From Pegea sp. RAD2-039 (lineage: Eukaryota; Chordata; Thaliacea; Salpida; Salpidae), in assembly GCA_034620365.1 (NCBI GenBank), contig JAQGEQ010000372.1, positions 1 through 64,000 of the forward strand: 64,000 bases of DNA. Direction: 5' to 3'. Made by a program: the position numbers and the translations under genes. The notes beneath the pieces are model-generated. The model saw only the letters and a program-made list of their open reading frames with translations, searched no databases and was not told the DNA's origin. Below, in pieces: positions 24,350 to 35,489 of the stretch (its first letter is position 1; every line of letters begins with the position of its first letter).

Positions 24350-26400
24350 CAACCTTTTAAAAGTATTGGTTTATCACAAATTGAAATAACAAAACCAGGT
24401 AGCAATTTTTGAATAAATTTATCATTGTAATAAACATGTAATTGTAGAAAAAACCTTATGAGAAAATTGTTTTGATGAATAATTAAAGTCTTAAGCAAAT
24501 GCATGCTAGCAACAAGCATTTAATAAGTTAACGTTTGTCAAATTTGTTGTAGAAGAAAGAATATATTAAAACAAAACCAAATTCTACAAACTGAGTATAA
24601 ACATAATTAGAATAAATAAATTTTAATATAAAAATATTATATAGCGCTAATATCTTATTAAATTTTTTTTAATTAAACTACACTTTCTTTTATTATCATT
24701 TAAAGATTTTTAACTAATTAGCTTTTAATCAAGAGTAAACTTATTTTAGATAGTAGGTTTGTTTTTACTATTAAACTTTCATAAATAAAGCAAAATTTCG
24801 TAAAATACCGTTTTTTTCTAGCTATGGATAAAGAATAATATTTAAAGAGTAAAAAGCTGTTTTGATCTAACAGTAATAAATCATTATGAGAGATCTTGTG
24901 CAACAAAAAGTAATTATAAATATTTTTTCATTGAATTTCTTGTTTTGGTAATATTTATTGATGATTGAACAGACATTATTAAATAATAATTGTATATTTT
25001 ATATACCATTTATGTGCTTGAAATTGCAACTATTAATGAACAGGCAAACTTACTTGTTATTAATTATGACACAATCACAACAGATAACCTGAAAGTCAAT
25101 GCAGTGCTTCATGGAAATTTCTCAAGCAATTGGTATTAAAAAAAATTCCTAAAAAATTTATATTTTTGATATTAACAACTCATTACATCATAATAATGGT
25201 TTAATAGAATATACTTTAGATGATATTGTTAAAGTAGCTTACTCATTAATTACACATGAAATGATTGGAAAAACTGAATTGAAGTATAAATGTTTAAATA
25301 AATTTAAGTGTGTCAACTGTTAATTATAACTATTCCTATAAAAAATATAATGAATTTTTGTTACACTTCAACAGTTTATGCAATAGTTTCACAAGATTTA
25401 ATAGTTTTAGCAACCCATAACAATTACTTGGTTTTTTTTTATAACACAACACATTTATCAAATTACAAATGATTTCCTAACCTCAAAAACGACAAAATTT
25501 AAATAAATTTTAAAAGAAAACTATTAGTGGTTGATGAACTTAATTTAAGACATACATATACTTTAGACAATGCTTTTAAGAATTAATTTTTTATTGAACA
25601 TTATTGTAAAATATGTAAGCCCTTTAAAAATTTTAACCAAAATCAGAAACTATTGTTTCCATTAGAATAAAATAATTCTTTTATGAACTCAACTATATTT
25701 TATTAAAAGTTATGAGAAATTTCTAAAAAAAACAAAAACATAACAAATAGGTATTGTGATATATTGGTTTAATATTTACAAAAGTTTGATTGACAATATG
25801 GCACCATAAAAAAAGTCACGAAAGGAAAAGCGCTTATTATAATATCAAAGACTTTAGTTCAATTTTAAAATAACTACTAATTTTTGAAACTGATTAAAAC
25901 ATAATTTTAAATAAATTATAATCCACCATTTATCACAAGAAGTTTCTTTACAAATATAATATTAATCAGCTGTTTAATCAAAAGGTAAGCATTTTTTAAG
26001 CTTCAGCACAAATCTAAAATTAAGTATATACAAAAATTTTGAATGTTTAATAATTAAAAGGGAAGTAAAATGAAGTTTGTATCTAAATAATTAACCGTAA
26101 GTTTACATGTAGTTTACGCACTATTTGTAAAAATGTTTAATCTGCAACATATGAGGTCCCAAACCATTTTTACAATTTTTAAGTTTTTAAGTTTTTTCCG
26201 TTGAAGGAAAGAATTCTTTTCTGATAAATAATCTTAGAAATTCACTTTGAAACTCTTTGAACAAAACCTGATTACTTTTGAGTCAGCGTTTAATGATAGA
26301 GTAGATTTTGAGTAATTGTATTTCAAGTTATAAAAATTTTAGCTTTTTAAATTTTTTGTAACTCAACTAGTTTATCAGCAAAAAATATTTCCAGTAAAAC
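24350..26400. other. AT-rich sequence without a recognisable gene
   Basis: Part of the diverged R3 copy. I see only short open frames, for example 24718-24906, with no coding texture. Confidence 0.5.
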
Positions 26401-26417
26401 AACTCAAACTGTATCTT

Positions 26418-26571
26418 TGGTTAAAGGAGATTTTCGGTTGCATTTTAAAACCTTTTAGAAATATTCTATGATATTTTATTCCTTCAATAGTTTCAACACT
26501 TATCAAGTTATTACCAGAATCTTCACAACTGTTTGCATTAAAAGACACATTTCCTTATGCTCATTCTATAG
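26418..26571 (-). pseudogene. Recurring terminal exon family, member 3, with stops
   Basis: Same exon in the diverged R3 copy. The frame is broken near its start by TGA and TAA, and the usual terminal TAA is lost (AACCAA). A coding-looking stretch just upstream on the minus strand (around 26585-26660) reads YLSVLMLIFPEVELHEIDVS and may be the preceding exon. This is clearly a relic. Confidence 0.5.
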
Positions 26572-27769
26572 CTTTAAAAAAATTAACAATAGTCTAGACA
26601 CATCTATTTCATGGAGCTCTACTTCAGGAAAAATCAACATCAGAACACTCAGATAGGTCTCTATAAAGATCTTTTCAATACAACTAATAAATAATGCTAT
26701 GTAGTAATACAGTTAGAAATATGTTTTATACATTTATTATTTTCTTGAAAAAGATAATCTTTCACTGAGTGTTATTAAAGCTGTTATATACGTAAAATAA
26801 TAGAGACAAGAAAATATATTATCTGTGAAAAGTGCAAGGAGGTGAATCAATAGAGATCAAATTTTTTATTTATCAAGCAAAATCTTTTTCGAAATATAAA
26901 ATGCTGCATTTTTAAGTTATATTTCTAGCTTGACTAAAAACATCACTTTACTTGAAAGCTGCTTATTCCTGAGCATTTACTTTTCACGATAATAATATCT
27001 CTTAAACAGTACTATTATTATCTTTTAATTATGTTGCATAGACAAGATATTGTTTGGATATATTAAACAAAATTTATGTGCTTACTAATAGTAGAATAAG
27101 ATAAATAAGAAATTTTAAAAACTGTGAATGAAGTCAAAGCATTTTATGCTTTATTTTTACAAGATATTTTCTTAATTTTGTACAACAAAATAGTTTGGAA
27201 TATCACTTTTTCAAAAGTTTACTACATAACTTAAAAACGCGATCTGTAGTTTATTTGTAGTTTCTTTTTTAAAATGAATAAAAAATACAAAATTCTAAGA
27301 CGAACATTTTTACTACAAGGTAACTATTGCAACTTTCTCAGTCTTACAAACATGAATAATAACGATATGTAGAATTATAGTTATAACAGTAATCAATTTT
27401 ATGATAACAAAAAAAACAACATGTAATAATAGTAATCAAACATCATTTGTAAGACAATATACGTTGTACAAAATTGATATGAGTCGCAAACATGAAGAAA
27501 ATTAGTAAAAATAAATATTCTTACTAAGTATAAACCTACAAAATGGTATTAAAAAATAATTTGTCCAATTTGGAACAATTGAAATAAATATAAAAATTAA
27601 ACGTTAGAAACGCCATTTTAGTGCAAGTTTAATTATTTAACAATAATATAAATAATTCTCTAGTACATTTCAGGTTGTCAGATGTTAAATATTCTTTTAT
27701 TTTAACTATTTATGTTTTTATAAATCAGATAGTCATTTTAAAACATTTTTGCTAAAATTTAAAATGTTT

Positions 27770-28019
27770 AAAAGTTTTATTTGCTTACAATCGCTTAGCC
27801 TAAAAAAAGAGTTTATTTTTTCTCTTGGTTTACCCAAACACAAAAATATTATTTTAACAAAATCTTTATACTACAATAAGTTAAATAGCATAAATTCTGT
27901 TACTTTTTTATAAAGAATACTTTACTTATTTGTTCTTCTATTTTCAGACTTTAAGAGCCGTACAAAGTTATTATAATTTTTTGACTGTCTCTTTTTTGTT
28001 TGAGTTTCAAGCTTTAGAT
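27770..28019 (+). promoter_or_regulatory. 5' flank, acceptor and leader of zinc-finger gene 1
   Basis: The acceptor TTCTATTTTCAG ends at 27947 and leaves a 72-nt leader to the ATG. The flank from about 27770 is homologous to 39040-39295 upstream of zinc-finger gene 3, so promoter or intron sequence was duplicated along with the gene. Confidence 0.5.
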
Positions 28020-29252
28020 ATGGCAGAACCTGAAGATGAAACCGCTAATCATGAAATGGTGAATAATCAACGGAATTTTTCCTCAAATGCTGTTAATCAT
28101 TCTAATCAACCTCCAAAAACTGATGCTACAACTCATCAACCTGTGTCATTTGAGGATAATAATAGTATAATAGATATACTTAGATACCAACAAGCTTTAG
28201 AAAGCCTAAAAAATGGGTATCATTCAGTAGCTGCGACCAGCTTTGAAAATCCATTTGGTTTACTAAGTTACTCTTCTGCTTACCCAGCAACAAATAGTAG
28301 TTATGCAGCTTCTTATGCTGGCCTCCAATATCCAGCTTATACAAGTTTTCAAACAAGTAACCCCAATCAACTCTCGCCTCATAATCATTTGTACGGTCAA
28401 GAGAACATTTTGGGGTCTTATATTGATCAATCGTTTCAGCAAACTAAAAACAAGTTGGAACACATGAGAGAAGATTCAAGACTGGTTAGCCAAGTTCAAG
28501 ATGCTAAACTTAATCAACTTCACAATCAAGTTCTGAATAATCAACAAAATACTTCTACACCTTTTGTAGAACAACCTCAACTGAACCACCCTTTTAAAGC
28601 TATTCAAGATCAATATTCCAACTTGCAATCAGTAGCTGCTACACCTGGCAGTAATATCACATCTACACCGAATCATCATCAATCTGAGATTAATCATAGC
28701 AACCAGATGTCTTCGACAACTTCAGCAAGCTGCTCAACACCTCAGCAGGGTCATGGGCAAATTGAATTGTCTGGAATTCCTAATAATCTAGCTTTTAAGC
28801 ATTTCCAAGCAAGCCGTTACCGACACCATTTTCGTCCATATCCAATTTATAGTCCAAGAAAAGAGTTTCTTAAAAACTTAAGTCGTGATCAATTAGAAAG
28901 CATGGTTGAGGAATTGCATGATCAAAACCAGTTCCTAGCTGCTACTTCAAATCATGGCTTTCAACTTCATCAATACCTAATGACGGAAACTTTCGATAAG
29001 ATGCAGGATTCTGAGCAGTTTCTTGATTTTAGAAGGTACATAGGACCTCCAAGACAAGATGGTAAGGTTGAATGTGTCCCTTGTAAGAAGCTGTTCTCCT
29101 GTAAAGCCTCTGCCTTGGTTCACATTAAATCAATCCATATGGGATTTGTCTACAGCTGTCCAGTATGTGGCGAGACATTCAACAGGAAGCCCACGAGAGA
29201 TCGACATCTCAATAATCCAAATATTCATCCTTGCAACCTTCCAACAAACTAA
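28020..29252 (+). CDS. Asn/Gln/Ser-rich protein with two C-terminal C2H2 zinc fingers (gene 1)
   Basis: Single coding exon, 410 residues from the ATG of MAEPEDE; upstream in-frame sequence crosses the splice acceptor and is not coding. Residues 1-270 are low complexity, rich in N, Q, S, H, T and P. A conserved charged segment near 275-325 contains YPIYSPRKEFLKNLSRDQLE. Finger 1 has C352, C355, H368 and H373 (C-X2-C-X12-H-X4-H). Finger 2 has C380, C383, H396 and H403 (C-X2-C-X12-H-X6-H). Two C2H2 fingers with a Q/N-rich arm suggest a nuclear nucleic-acid-binding regulator, though the targets are unknown. Paralogues lie at 31.75, 34.6 and 39.3 kb. AATAAA at 29385 may be its poly(A) signal. I do not recognise an orthologue in other animals. 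Confidence 0.9.
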   Translation: MAEPEDETANHEMVNNQRNFSSNAVNHSNQPPKTDATTHQPVSFEDNNSIIDILRYQQALESLKNGYHSVAATSFENPFGLLSYSSAYPATNSSYAASYAGLQYPAYTSFQTSNPNQLSPHNHLYGQENILGSYIDQSFQQTKNKLEHMREDSRLVSQVQDAKLNQLHNQVLNNQQNTSTPFVEQPQLNHPFKAIQDQYSNLQSVAATPGSNITSTPNHHQSEINHSNQMSSTTSASCSTPQQGHGQIELSGIPNNLAFKHFQASRYRHHFRPYPIYSPRKEFLKNLSRDQLESMVEELHDQNQFLAATSNHGFQLHQYLMTETFDKMQDSEQFLDFRRYIGPPRQDGKVECVPCKKLFSCKASALVHIKSIHMGFVYSCPVCGETFNRKPTRDRHLNNPNIHPCNLPTN

Positions 29253-29384
29253 GACTCAATTAGAAAAAGGTTTGCTCTTCTGAGATTATAATTAAGACGA
29301 TCTTTTTCAGATGATATTTAAGTCTTGTGAAATGATTAGTTCTTTTGAGTTCGTTTTTCTAAATGAAAACATTCTCAAAATTTT

Positions 29385-29390
29385 AATAAA
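29385..29390 (+). terminator. Candidate poly(A) signal of zinc-finger gene 1
   Basis: AATAAA lies 133 nt after the stop, at a position matching AATAAA after gene 3. Confidence 0.5.
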
Positions 29391-30019
29391 AGATAGATGT
29401 TGTTTAGTATGTTTTATCTTTGCATAGTACTGAATAATTTTTAAATTGAGATATTATAGCAGCGCCTTGTTAAACATAATTTTTTATAAATAAAATAATT
29501 AGTTAAATGCAAGTTCAAGTTAACTAAAACTAAATATTTGTCAATTTCTCATCATTTTTTAGAATGTAACAAAAAAACAGTTAACCTGACATAAAACTCA
29601 AATTAATTCTTGTCTAAAAGTGGTCAAGCTAAATTTGTACACTTTAAAACAGTACTTTAAGTTATAAAGTTTTGTTTGCTTATACATTTTTAAGTGATAT
29701 GTTTAAAATGTGATATCTTTAATCATTAAATACAAACAAACAATTTATTTATATATATTAAATACATTTTTCAAATGTTTGTTGTAAACTTAAAAGTAAA
29801 CATAAGTAAACTGAATAATAATGAAATGTTTTGTTTCCAACATCAATAGTTAATAAATTTTTTATCTGAAGATCACTTAACACAACTCTTTGTCACATTG
29901 TATTATCAAAGTATTTTAGGAGACTATTAAAGATTTTCTAGCTTTAATTATATAATTTACAATGTATTGTGTTAACACTATGGTCGAGAAATAAATGATT
30001 ATTTTTATTTGTTTAGTTA

Positions 30020-30920
30020 TTTTTATTGCCGAAAGAGACATGGCTACAATTAACAAATGATATAGCAAACATAATCCAGTATAACTGCAGAGAACAGAAA
30101 AAGAGAATGTTTGAATTCCACAACTCAAAAGATTTAAAGATGATAACAGAATTTGATATTGATTTATTAAATAGTTGCTTATTAAAGTATTTAATCAGAA
30201 TAATTTTAGCAACTAAACTCTGAGAACAAAAATTGTGGTCGATAAGGAAATCGTTAGAGTTGAGTAAAGAAGAACTAGTAACTATTGAATACACTAATAC
30301 TAGATTTGACACAGAATCGATCTCTGAATGTTTGTCAAGTTTTAAGATTAAGGTTTGATACATAATCCACTCTCTAACCACACTCCGAGGGGAAGAAAAG
30401 TCCCCAAGTTTGTGAGAAATCTATCATTACTCCTATTCATGAAAAAAGACCTAGAAACACAACACTTAGCTACAAACCAATTTCGTTGACTTCAGTTGTC
30501 TGCAGAACTGAAGATCATATCATTCAGAATCATATGAGCAGTCATTTGATGGAGCACCATCTACTATCTGATGTCCAGCTAGCTTTGTGAAGCGGAGATC
30601 TTCACTGATTAAACATCTCATTTTTCATAATGAGCCTACAGTCTATTAATACTAATCCAGTAAAGTAATACTCCTGGTGACATATATATCTTTTTTGCTA
30701 AAGTATTTTATTCTGTATCCCACAACAAGTTCATTATTGCTTTATAAAAAATAAAAATCAGCATATTTATCTTAAAATGGATTAGAGATTACTTATAACA
30801 AAGATTCCAGCAATTTTGTGTTAAAAGATCCTTGTCTACTCTTATTCAAATCACCAGTGGTGCTCCTTGGGGCTCTGTTCTAGGTACCCCTCTCTTTTTA
30901 ACTTTCATTGAAGAACTTTT
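30020..30920 (+). mobile_element. Degraded non-LTR retrotransposon fragment (RT, longer)
   Basis: Same element as at 21905, but it runs further into the RT palm: KVFYSVSHNKF (for the usual DF-KAFDSVxH), LKWIRDYL, and SGAPWGSVLGTPLFLTFIEEL (family SGVPQGSVLGPLLFLIFINDL). Internal stops and the Asp-to-Tyr change at the first metal-binding position show it is inactive. It abuts MSH2 exons in opposite orientation at about 30920. Confidence 0.8.
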
Positions 30921-31415
30921 CAGAAGACTAGTCGCAGTCGACTTTTCCACCATTTCGCCCATAAAAGTCGAACTTCCTTTCGCCTGTGACGTCACAAAGT
31001 AATACTGACGTCATCACCGCGCTTATCATCTCACCTGATTAACAAAAATCTTGGCCATTAGGACAATGACGCCAATCTGTCGGATATAGGTCAACTTTCC
31101 GCCCATATTTGATCTAGTAGCAACACGTTGTTGGGGATATATGACATGTGATGATGACGTTCGATACAAGGATGTCGGCTCTGCTTCAATCGGATCCACT
31201 TATCCTCGATTTTATGCAAATCAGGTCTGTTGCAAAGAAGAGGGTGACGTTACAGCAGTTGCGGTGAACAAAAAAAGAACATCAAGCTGCAAGATGATCT
31301 CATTGAAGAGGAGAGAAAGTTGGAAGCTATTTGATCAGATCTCCTTGCTTTCAGACACAAACGACTATTGCTGGATGTTGAAGAGATCTTTTGCGGTTGA
31401 AAGTTCTTCACAAGG
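30918..31415 (-). pseudogene. MSH2: MSH2 ATPase-domain fragment, copy d
   Basis: Minus strand. Exon 31113-31035 reads SNMGGKLTYIRQIGVIVLMA, the Walker A region (family [21 protein letters not shown]). After a 51-nt intron comes 30983 onward, KGSSTFMGEMVEK (family LKGVSTFMAEMLET). The Walker A Ser is replaced by Leu and the preceding Gly-Pro is gone. The frame stops at a junction with a LINE near 30918. The open frame on the plus strand at 31141-31446 is antisense and not a gene. Confidence 0.82.
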
Positions 31416-31449
31416 TTTCCTGAGATCTACATCAGAAATAAAATAAATA

Positions 31450-31735
31450 TTTCTATTTCTTTACTTACGATCAATTTTTGCTACAAAATGTTTTGCTTCC
31501 TTAGTGACATTCTGTTCAAACTTCAAATTTGGATCTGAATGTCGATTTCTATGTCAGTTTGGTCTACAGTAACATATGGAGACATTCAAGCACAACTACT
31601 TTAAAATCATACGATTTCATTGTAGCTTTAAAATATGAAAGCCTGAAGTTGTTTTGTTGTAGCTCCTTTATCGACATCAACATAATCTTCGTAGTTATCA
31701 TCATATCAAAAATTAGTATATAGTCAAATATATTT
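31450..31735 (+). repeat. Detached fragment of block R1
   Basis: Diverged copy of about 655-890, sandwiched between block R4 and the truncated zinc-finger gene. Its minus strand reads VDQTDIEIDIQIQI, matching VDQTDREIDIQIEIRNLNRM in block R1. This may be a relic of an unrecognised coiled-coil-like exon. Confidence 0.7.
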
Positions 31736-31751
31736 AATCATATATTTAATT

Positions 31752-32258
31752 GATAGTCATGGGCAAATTGAATCATCTAAAAATCCTGGTTATAATATTC
31801 CAGCTTATGCTCATTTACAAGTAAGTCATTACCATTCAAGTTCATATCCAATTTATAGTCCAAGAAAAGAGTTTCTTACAAACTTAAGTCGTGATCAACT
31901 AGAAAGCATGGTTGCAGAATTACATGATCGAAACCAGTTCCTAGCTGCTACTTCAAATAATGGCTTTCAACTTCATCAATACCTAATGAATAAAGATTTC
32001 GATAAGATGCAGGATTCTGAGCAATTTCTTGATTTTAGAACCTACATAGAACCTCCTAGACAAGATGGCAAAGTTAAATGTGTCCCTTGTAAAAAGCTTT
32101 TCTTCTGTAAAAATACTACTTTGGTTCACATTAAATCAATTCATATGGGATTTGTCTACAGCTGTCCAGTATGTGGCGAGACATTAAACAGGAAGGTCAC
32201 AAGAGATCGACATCTCTATAATTCAAAGATTCATCTTTGTTACCTTCCAATGAACTGA
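31752..32258 (+). pseudogene. 5'-truncated two-finger C2H2 paralogue
   Basis: Similarity to gene 1 begins abruptly at SHGQIE (about residue 240 of gene 1) and runs open to the stop. It keeps SYPIYSPRKEFLTNLSRDQL and both fingers (KCVPCKKLFFCKNTTLVHIK..., SCPVCGETLNRKVTRDRHL). All eight metal-binding positions are retained. The N-terminal arm, leader and acceptor are replaced by an R1 fragment. The first in-frame ATG in the homologous part is at 31908, which would give a 116-residue finger-only protein. Its 3' flank still matches that of genes 1 and 3. It could be expressed as a short protein, but truncation makes pseudogene the safer call. Confidence 0.75.
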
Positions 32259-32479
32259 AATGATCGCTAGAATAAAGAAGAATGTTTTGTTTGATTGAGA
32301 ACATAAATAGACGATCTTTTAGTAATCCGTTATACATGCGTTATGATATAATTAGTTTTCTTGAGTTAGTTTTCCTAAATGAAAATACTCTACAAATAGT
32401 GATAAAGGCTAACTGATGTTCAGTTTATTTTATCTTTACGAATTTGTTGTCTGTAAAAATGAGATTCTTATAATGACGC

Positions 32480-34000
32480 TTTTTCAAACATTTTTTTTAC
32501 AATTTAAGCTTCTTTCTTATTGCAGCTTTAGTTAATTGTAAGTTCTGTTCAAGCAATACTAACTATTTGCAGAGTATTTTAATTAATAGAACTTAACAGA
32601 AATGGAAAAGCCTTGTGTTAAGTTTTTTACCTTAACTTCAAGTTAGCAAAATGTCAACATACTACTAATGATATACGATAACGGCTACATAATAATTTGC
32701 CGAGTAATTTTTACTGTAGAATAAGTTGTTGGGACCTTTCTTAAGATTGTTTTTACAATACTAGTGTTTATTTTATTAAAAAATTACAGGTTAACAATTA
32801 AAACCATCTTAACTACCTCTATGTCAACTGTTTGACTAAACATTTAATTTTAAAACTTATAAATTACATCTTTATTATCATCATTAAATTATATCAGATT
32901 ATCAAGTAGAAATAAAAGTATTTAGTATTTTGACTAAAAATATTAAGAAGTTATTTTGATAAATCATATTCTACATGTATATTAGTTTCTTTGTGGAAAT
33001 ATTATTTGATTAACAAATAGTGATGCAATACTACATATTTTGTTTATGTATATTGAATTACTTAATCCCAAGCCTCATTTTACTAAAAAAATATTATCTC
33101 TGCAATATACGCTCAAAATTCAAGAAATCAAACTAACAAATTTTTATTGTTTTAACTAAATTGTTATTGGATAGTATTTTACAAATGTCCTTTCAATTTA
33201 CTTATATAACGAATATACTTGTTGTACAAAGTCTTTTTAACAGTTTTTCAACAGTTAGGATAAGATAAATATTTTGAGCCTAATGTGAAAAGCTGAACGT
33301 CTTATTAGCAACAATCCACACAAAAATTTAGCTTGATTTATTAAACTATTTTTTACTTGTAAACATATAAGGAACTTTAGTTTTTTTTTCTATTTTACTT
33401 TATAAAAAAATGTTTTATATAAAAAAAGGTTTTAGTTTCTATACCAATGAGAAACTGTTGCGGCTGTACTTAGATTATGATTATCATTATAACTATTCGA
33501 GAGAGCTACAATTAAAGCATTTTTTGAGTTGTAAGTAATTCTTAAAGGAGATTTTATCATTAGATTACAAACATATTTCAAGTATTTTAAAACATTGCAG
33601 TATATGCAAAATCATTCTACTTCCTTCATAGATATTTTAATGCAAGGAATATTATGCAATGATAAAATTTGCAATCTGATTTGATAATTTTTTATATCAG
33701 GGTTTGGAATAATTTTTTAATTATTTAAATTATTTAAGAAAAAATCAAAATAAATAATTCTAAGAGCTCTTTAACTTAATAATAAAGAAAGTATAACACA
33801 AATATGGCTACAAATTGTTTATTTAGTCAGTTAAACGTTTCCGAACTTTATTAAAGATCAAGTATTATCTGAAAAACACTTCAGTAGACGTCTTCTGCAA
33901 GCACCATTGCTATTTTTTACTATTTTAAAATACTTTGTATATTCCATTGAAGATAACGAGTGTGGTTGATGAACAACAGAATAAAAGGTAAAAATAGCTT
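32480..34000. other. AT-rich intergenic sequence
   Basis: Many short A/T runs, no open frame with coding texture, and no match to the duplicated blocks that I can see. Confidence 0.5.
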
Positions 34001-34009
34001 GTTTACGCC

Positions 34010-34265
34010 AAAACCTCCCTCCATCTCTACGCCAGCAAGGTTATGAACCGGAAGAGACGAACTGATGCAGGATCTGTCACAACGCAGTGAATATAGCGAC
34101 CAACTGCAAACGAGGTTGGAAAACTGGTTTTAATTTCGTAAGTTTGTGTCTTAGAAGTGTCAACTAGTATAACAAGGCTCTTCTGCTCGGAGTTTTTATA
34201 GACGCTTCTTTGTCACCAAAAATATCTACCTGGGTTCGATACCGAGACCTACGGATTTACGTGGT
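34010..34265. other. GC-richer island with a box B-like motif
   Basis: This stretch stands out in base composition from its neighbours. It contains GGGTTCGATACC (around 34234-34245), which resembles a pol III box B, with no clear box A at the right distance. It could be a decayed SINE of another family or a single-copy non-coding element. Confidence 0.3.
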
Positions 34266-34597
34266 AATTATAACTTATACATGACTGACGAATCGTACAA
34301 TGTAATTAGAGATAAGAAGTTATACTAAAAAGCTTTTAAAAGCATGCTACAGAAATAGTAGACTTAGAGAGATAGCAGAATTACAATCTAACATTGATGA
34401 CATAGGGGAAATTTATCTGAGAAAACTTTTACAAAATTATTGAAGTCATAAGTATTTGAAATCTAAATAACATACTAACATTAAAACAACTACCGAAGTA
34501 TCTTCAAATAATGTCAAAAGAAATAAATGCTCCTGAATACATTAAATTTACTGAAACTAATTTGTTCCAAAAATTTTTTTTGCCCACTATTATTCGA

Positions 34598-35422
34598 TCA
34601 CTGTTCATAATTCCAACTATGTCCATTCATTTGTCTTGGACTGTTTTGAGGATATGGATATATAGGGTATTCCAAATGATGTGTTTGAAAACATGGTTGG
34701 AGTAAATGTCGAGTACCAAAAGAATGGTGACTTAAAGCTCCATAGTTTTCTCTTATTGGGTTATGAGACGGATTACCCATTGCAAGGTGTTGATAGTTGC
34801 TCGCTAGTTGGTTGTTAGTTACTGGTTGAAAGGTTGCAAGTTCGCCTTGATAAGAGTAGTTGTTTCTATCTTGACCTGCAAATGTAACAAAACTATTTTG
34901 TCGATTTGAATCCTGTGAAATCTGTCTTGCATGCGCTATCATTGGTTCCACTAGATGTTCGTGAACACTTCGACTTTCAGTGAACCCTATATCTGGTCCT
35001 TGACTGTAATTCGCATTCAGATGTAAGTTTCGTGGCAGACTGCTACCTTGGTAACCTGAAGAGCTTGGATAAACGAAACCCCTATAATCTAGTCCTGATG
35101 GTTGGACTTGCGCAAGATCTAGTTCGTGTTGAAAACTAGCTGAAGAATCGGCTAGATCAACTAGATGGCATAAATTATGAACGGTGCTACCTCCAAATGG
35201 ACCAGTAGTACACTGGTTACTGATATTATTTCCGACCTCTACAGCTGGACTATCTACCACTTGAAAGTTTGTAGATTGGTTTTGGAGATACCTATCCCAG
35301 TTATTACTTTGAGGTTGTTGAATATCTAAACTATTATCAGAAAGGATAATTTCAACTGTAATTCGTTGATCATTCAGCACTTGGTCACCATTACTGATAT
35401 TTGAATTGTTACTTTCTGACAT
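34598..35422 (-). CDS. Ser/Asn/Gln-rich protein related to the zinc-finger family but without fingers
   Basis: Single coding exon of 274 residues starting MSESNNSNISNGDQ. The composition is rich in S, N, Q and H, like the arms of the two-finger proteins. Near the end, HLEYPIYPYPQNSPRQ resembles the YPIYSPRKE segment that comes just before the conserved helix in the zinc-finger paralogues. It then stops at NYEQ, and no finger codons follow in any frame in the next few hundred bases. An acceptor-like TTTATTTCAG (ends at 35485) leaves a 62-nt leader. Opposite orientation to its relatives. It may be a finger-less family member that acts through the arm, or a truncated copy whose arm has diverged. 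Function unknown. Confidence 0.7.
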   Translation of the reverse strand: MSESNNSNISNGDQVLNDQRITVEIILSDNSLDIQQPQSNNWDRYLQNQSTNFQVVDSPAVEVGNNISNQCTTGPFGGSTVHNLCHLVDLADSSASFQHELDLAQVQPSGLDYRGFVYPSSSGYQGSSLPRNLHLNANYSQGPDIGFTESRSVHEHLVEPMIAHARQISQDSNRQNSFVTFAGQDRNNYSYQGELATFQPVTNNQLASNYQHLAMGNPSHNPIRENYGALSHHSFGTRHLLQPCFQTHHLEYPIYPYPQNSPRQMNGHSWNYEQ

Positions 35423-35489
35423 TTTAATGATTGAAATTTAATGCAATCAAAAATTGTCTAATGACTTTAATCAGCGTCAAAACTCTGAA

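Larger units (their letters stand above)
23660..27757 (+). repeat. Diverged partial copy of block R3
   Basis: Direct paralogue of about 9263-12785. It lacks the two SINE insertions present in copies a and c (empty sites near 26291 and 27597). It keeps about 750 bp (26.64-27.40 kb) that copy a has lost, part of which is still present in copy c. Similarity stops near 27757, where the 5' flank of a zinc-finger gene begins. Confidence 0.85.
29527..31415 (+). repeat. Duplication block R4 (LINE plus MSH2 ATPase exons), copy a
   Basis: Matches 61.9-64.0 kb in inverted orientation, up to the right edge of the window. The only large difference is a SINE present at 63335-63530 and missing here. The first part (29821-30712) is also repeated at 21687-22605. 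The block starts just 3' of a zinc-finger gene, so the inverted copy may continue into another zinc-finger gene beyond position 64000. Confidence 0.88.

Noticed and set aside
27930-28019. N-terminal extension of zinc-finger gene 1 (and likewise 39257-39295 and 43714-43737 for gene 3 and the kinase)
   Set aside because: These begin at non-ATG codons; for gene 1 the extension also runs across a splice acceptor. The first ATG downstream gives clean, mutually consistent starts.
31141-31446. 101-codon plus-strand open frame
   Set aside because: It is antisense to MSH2-derived sequence (RHPCIE...Walker A) and shared with 61910-62194 only because the blocks are copies; it shows no family features.
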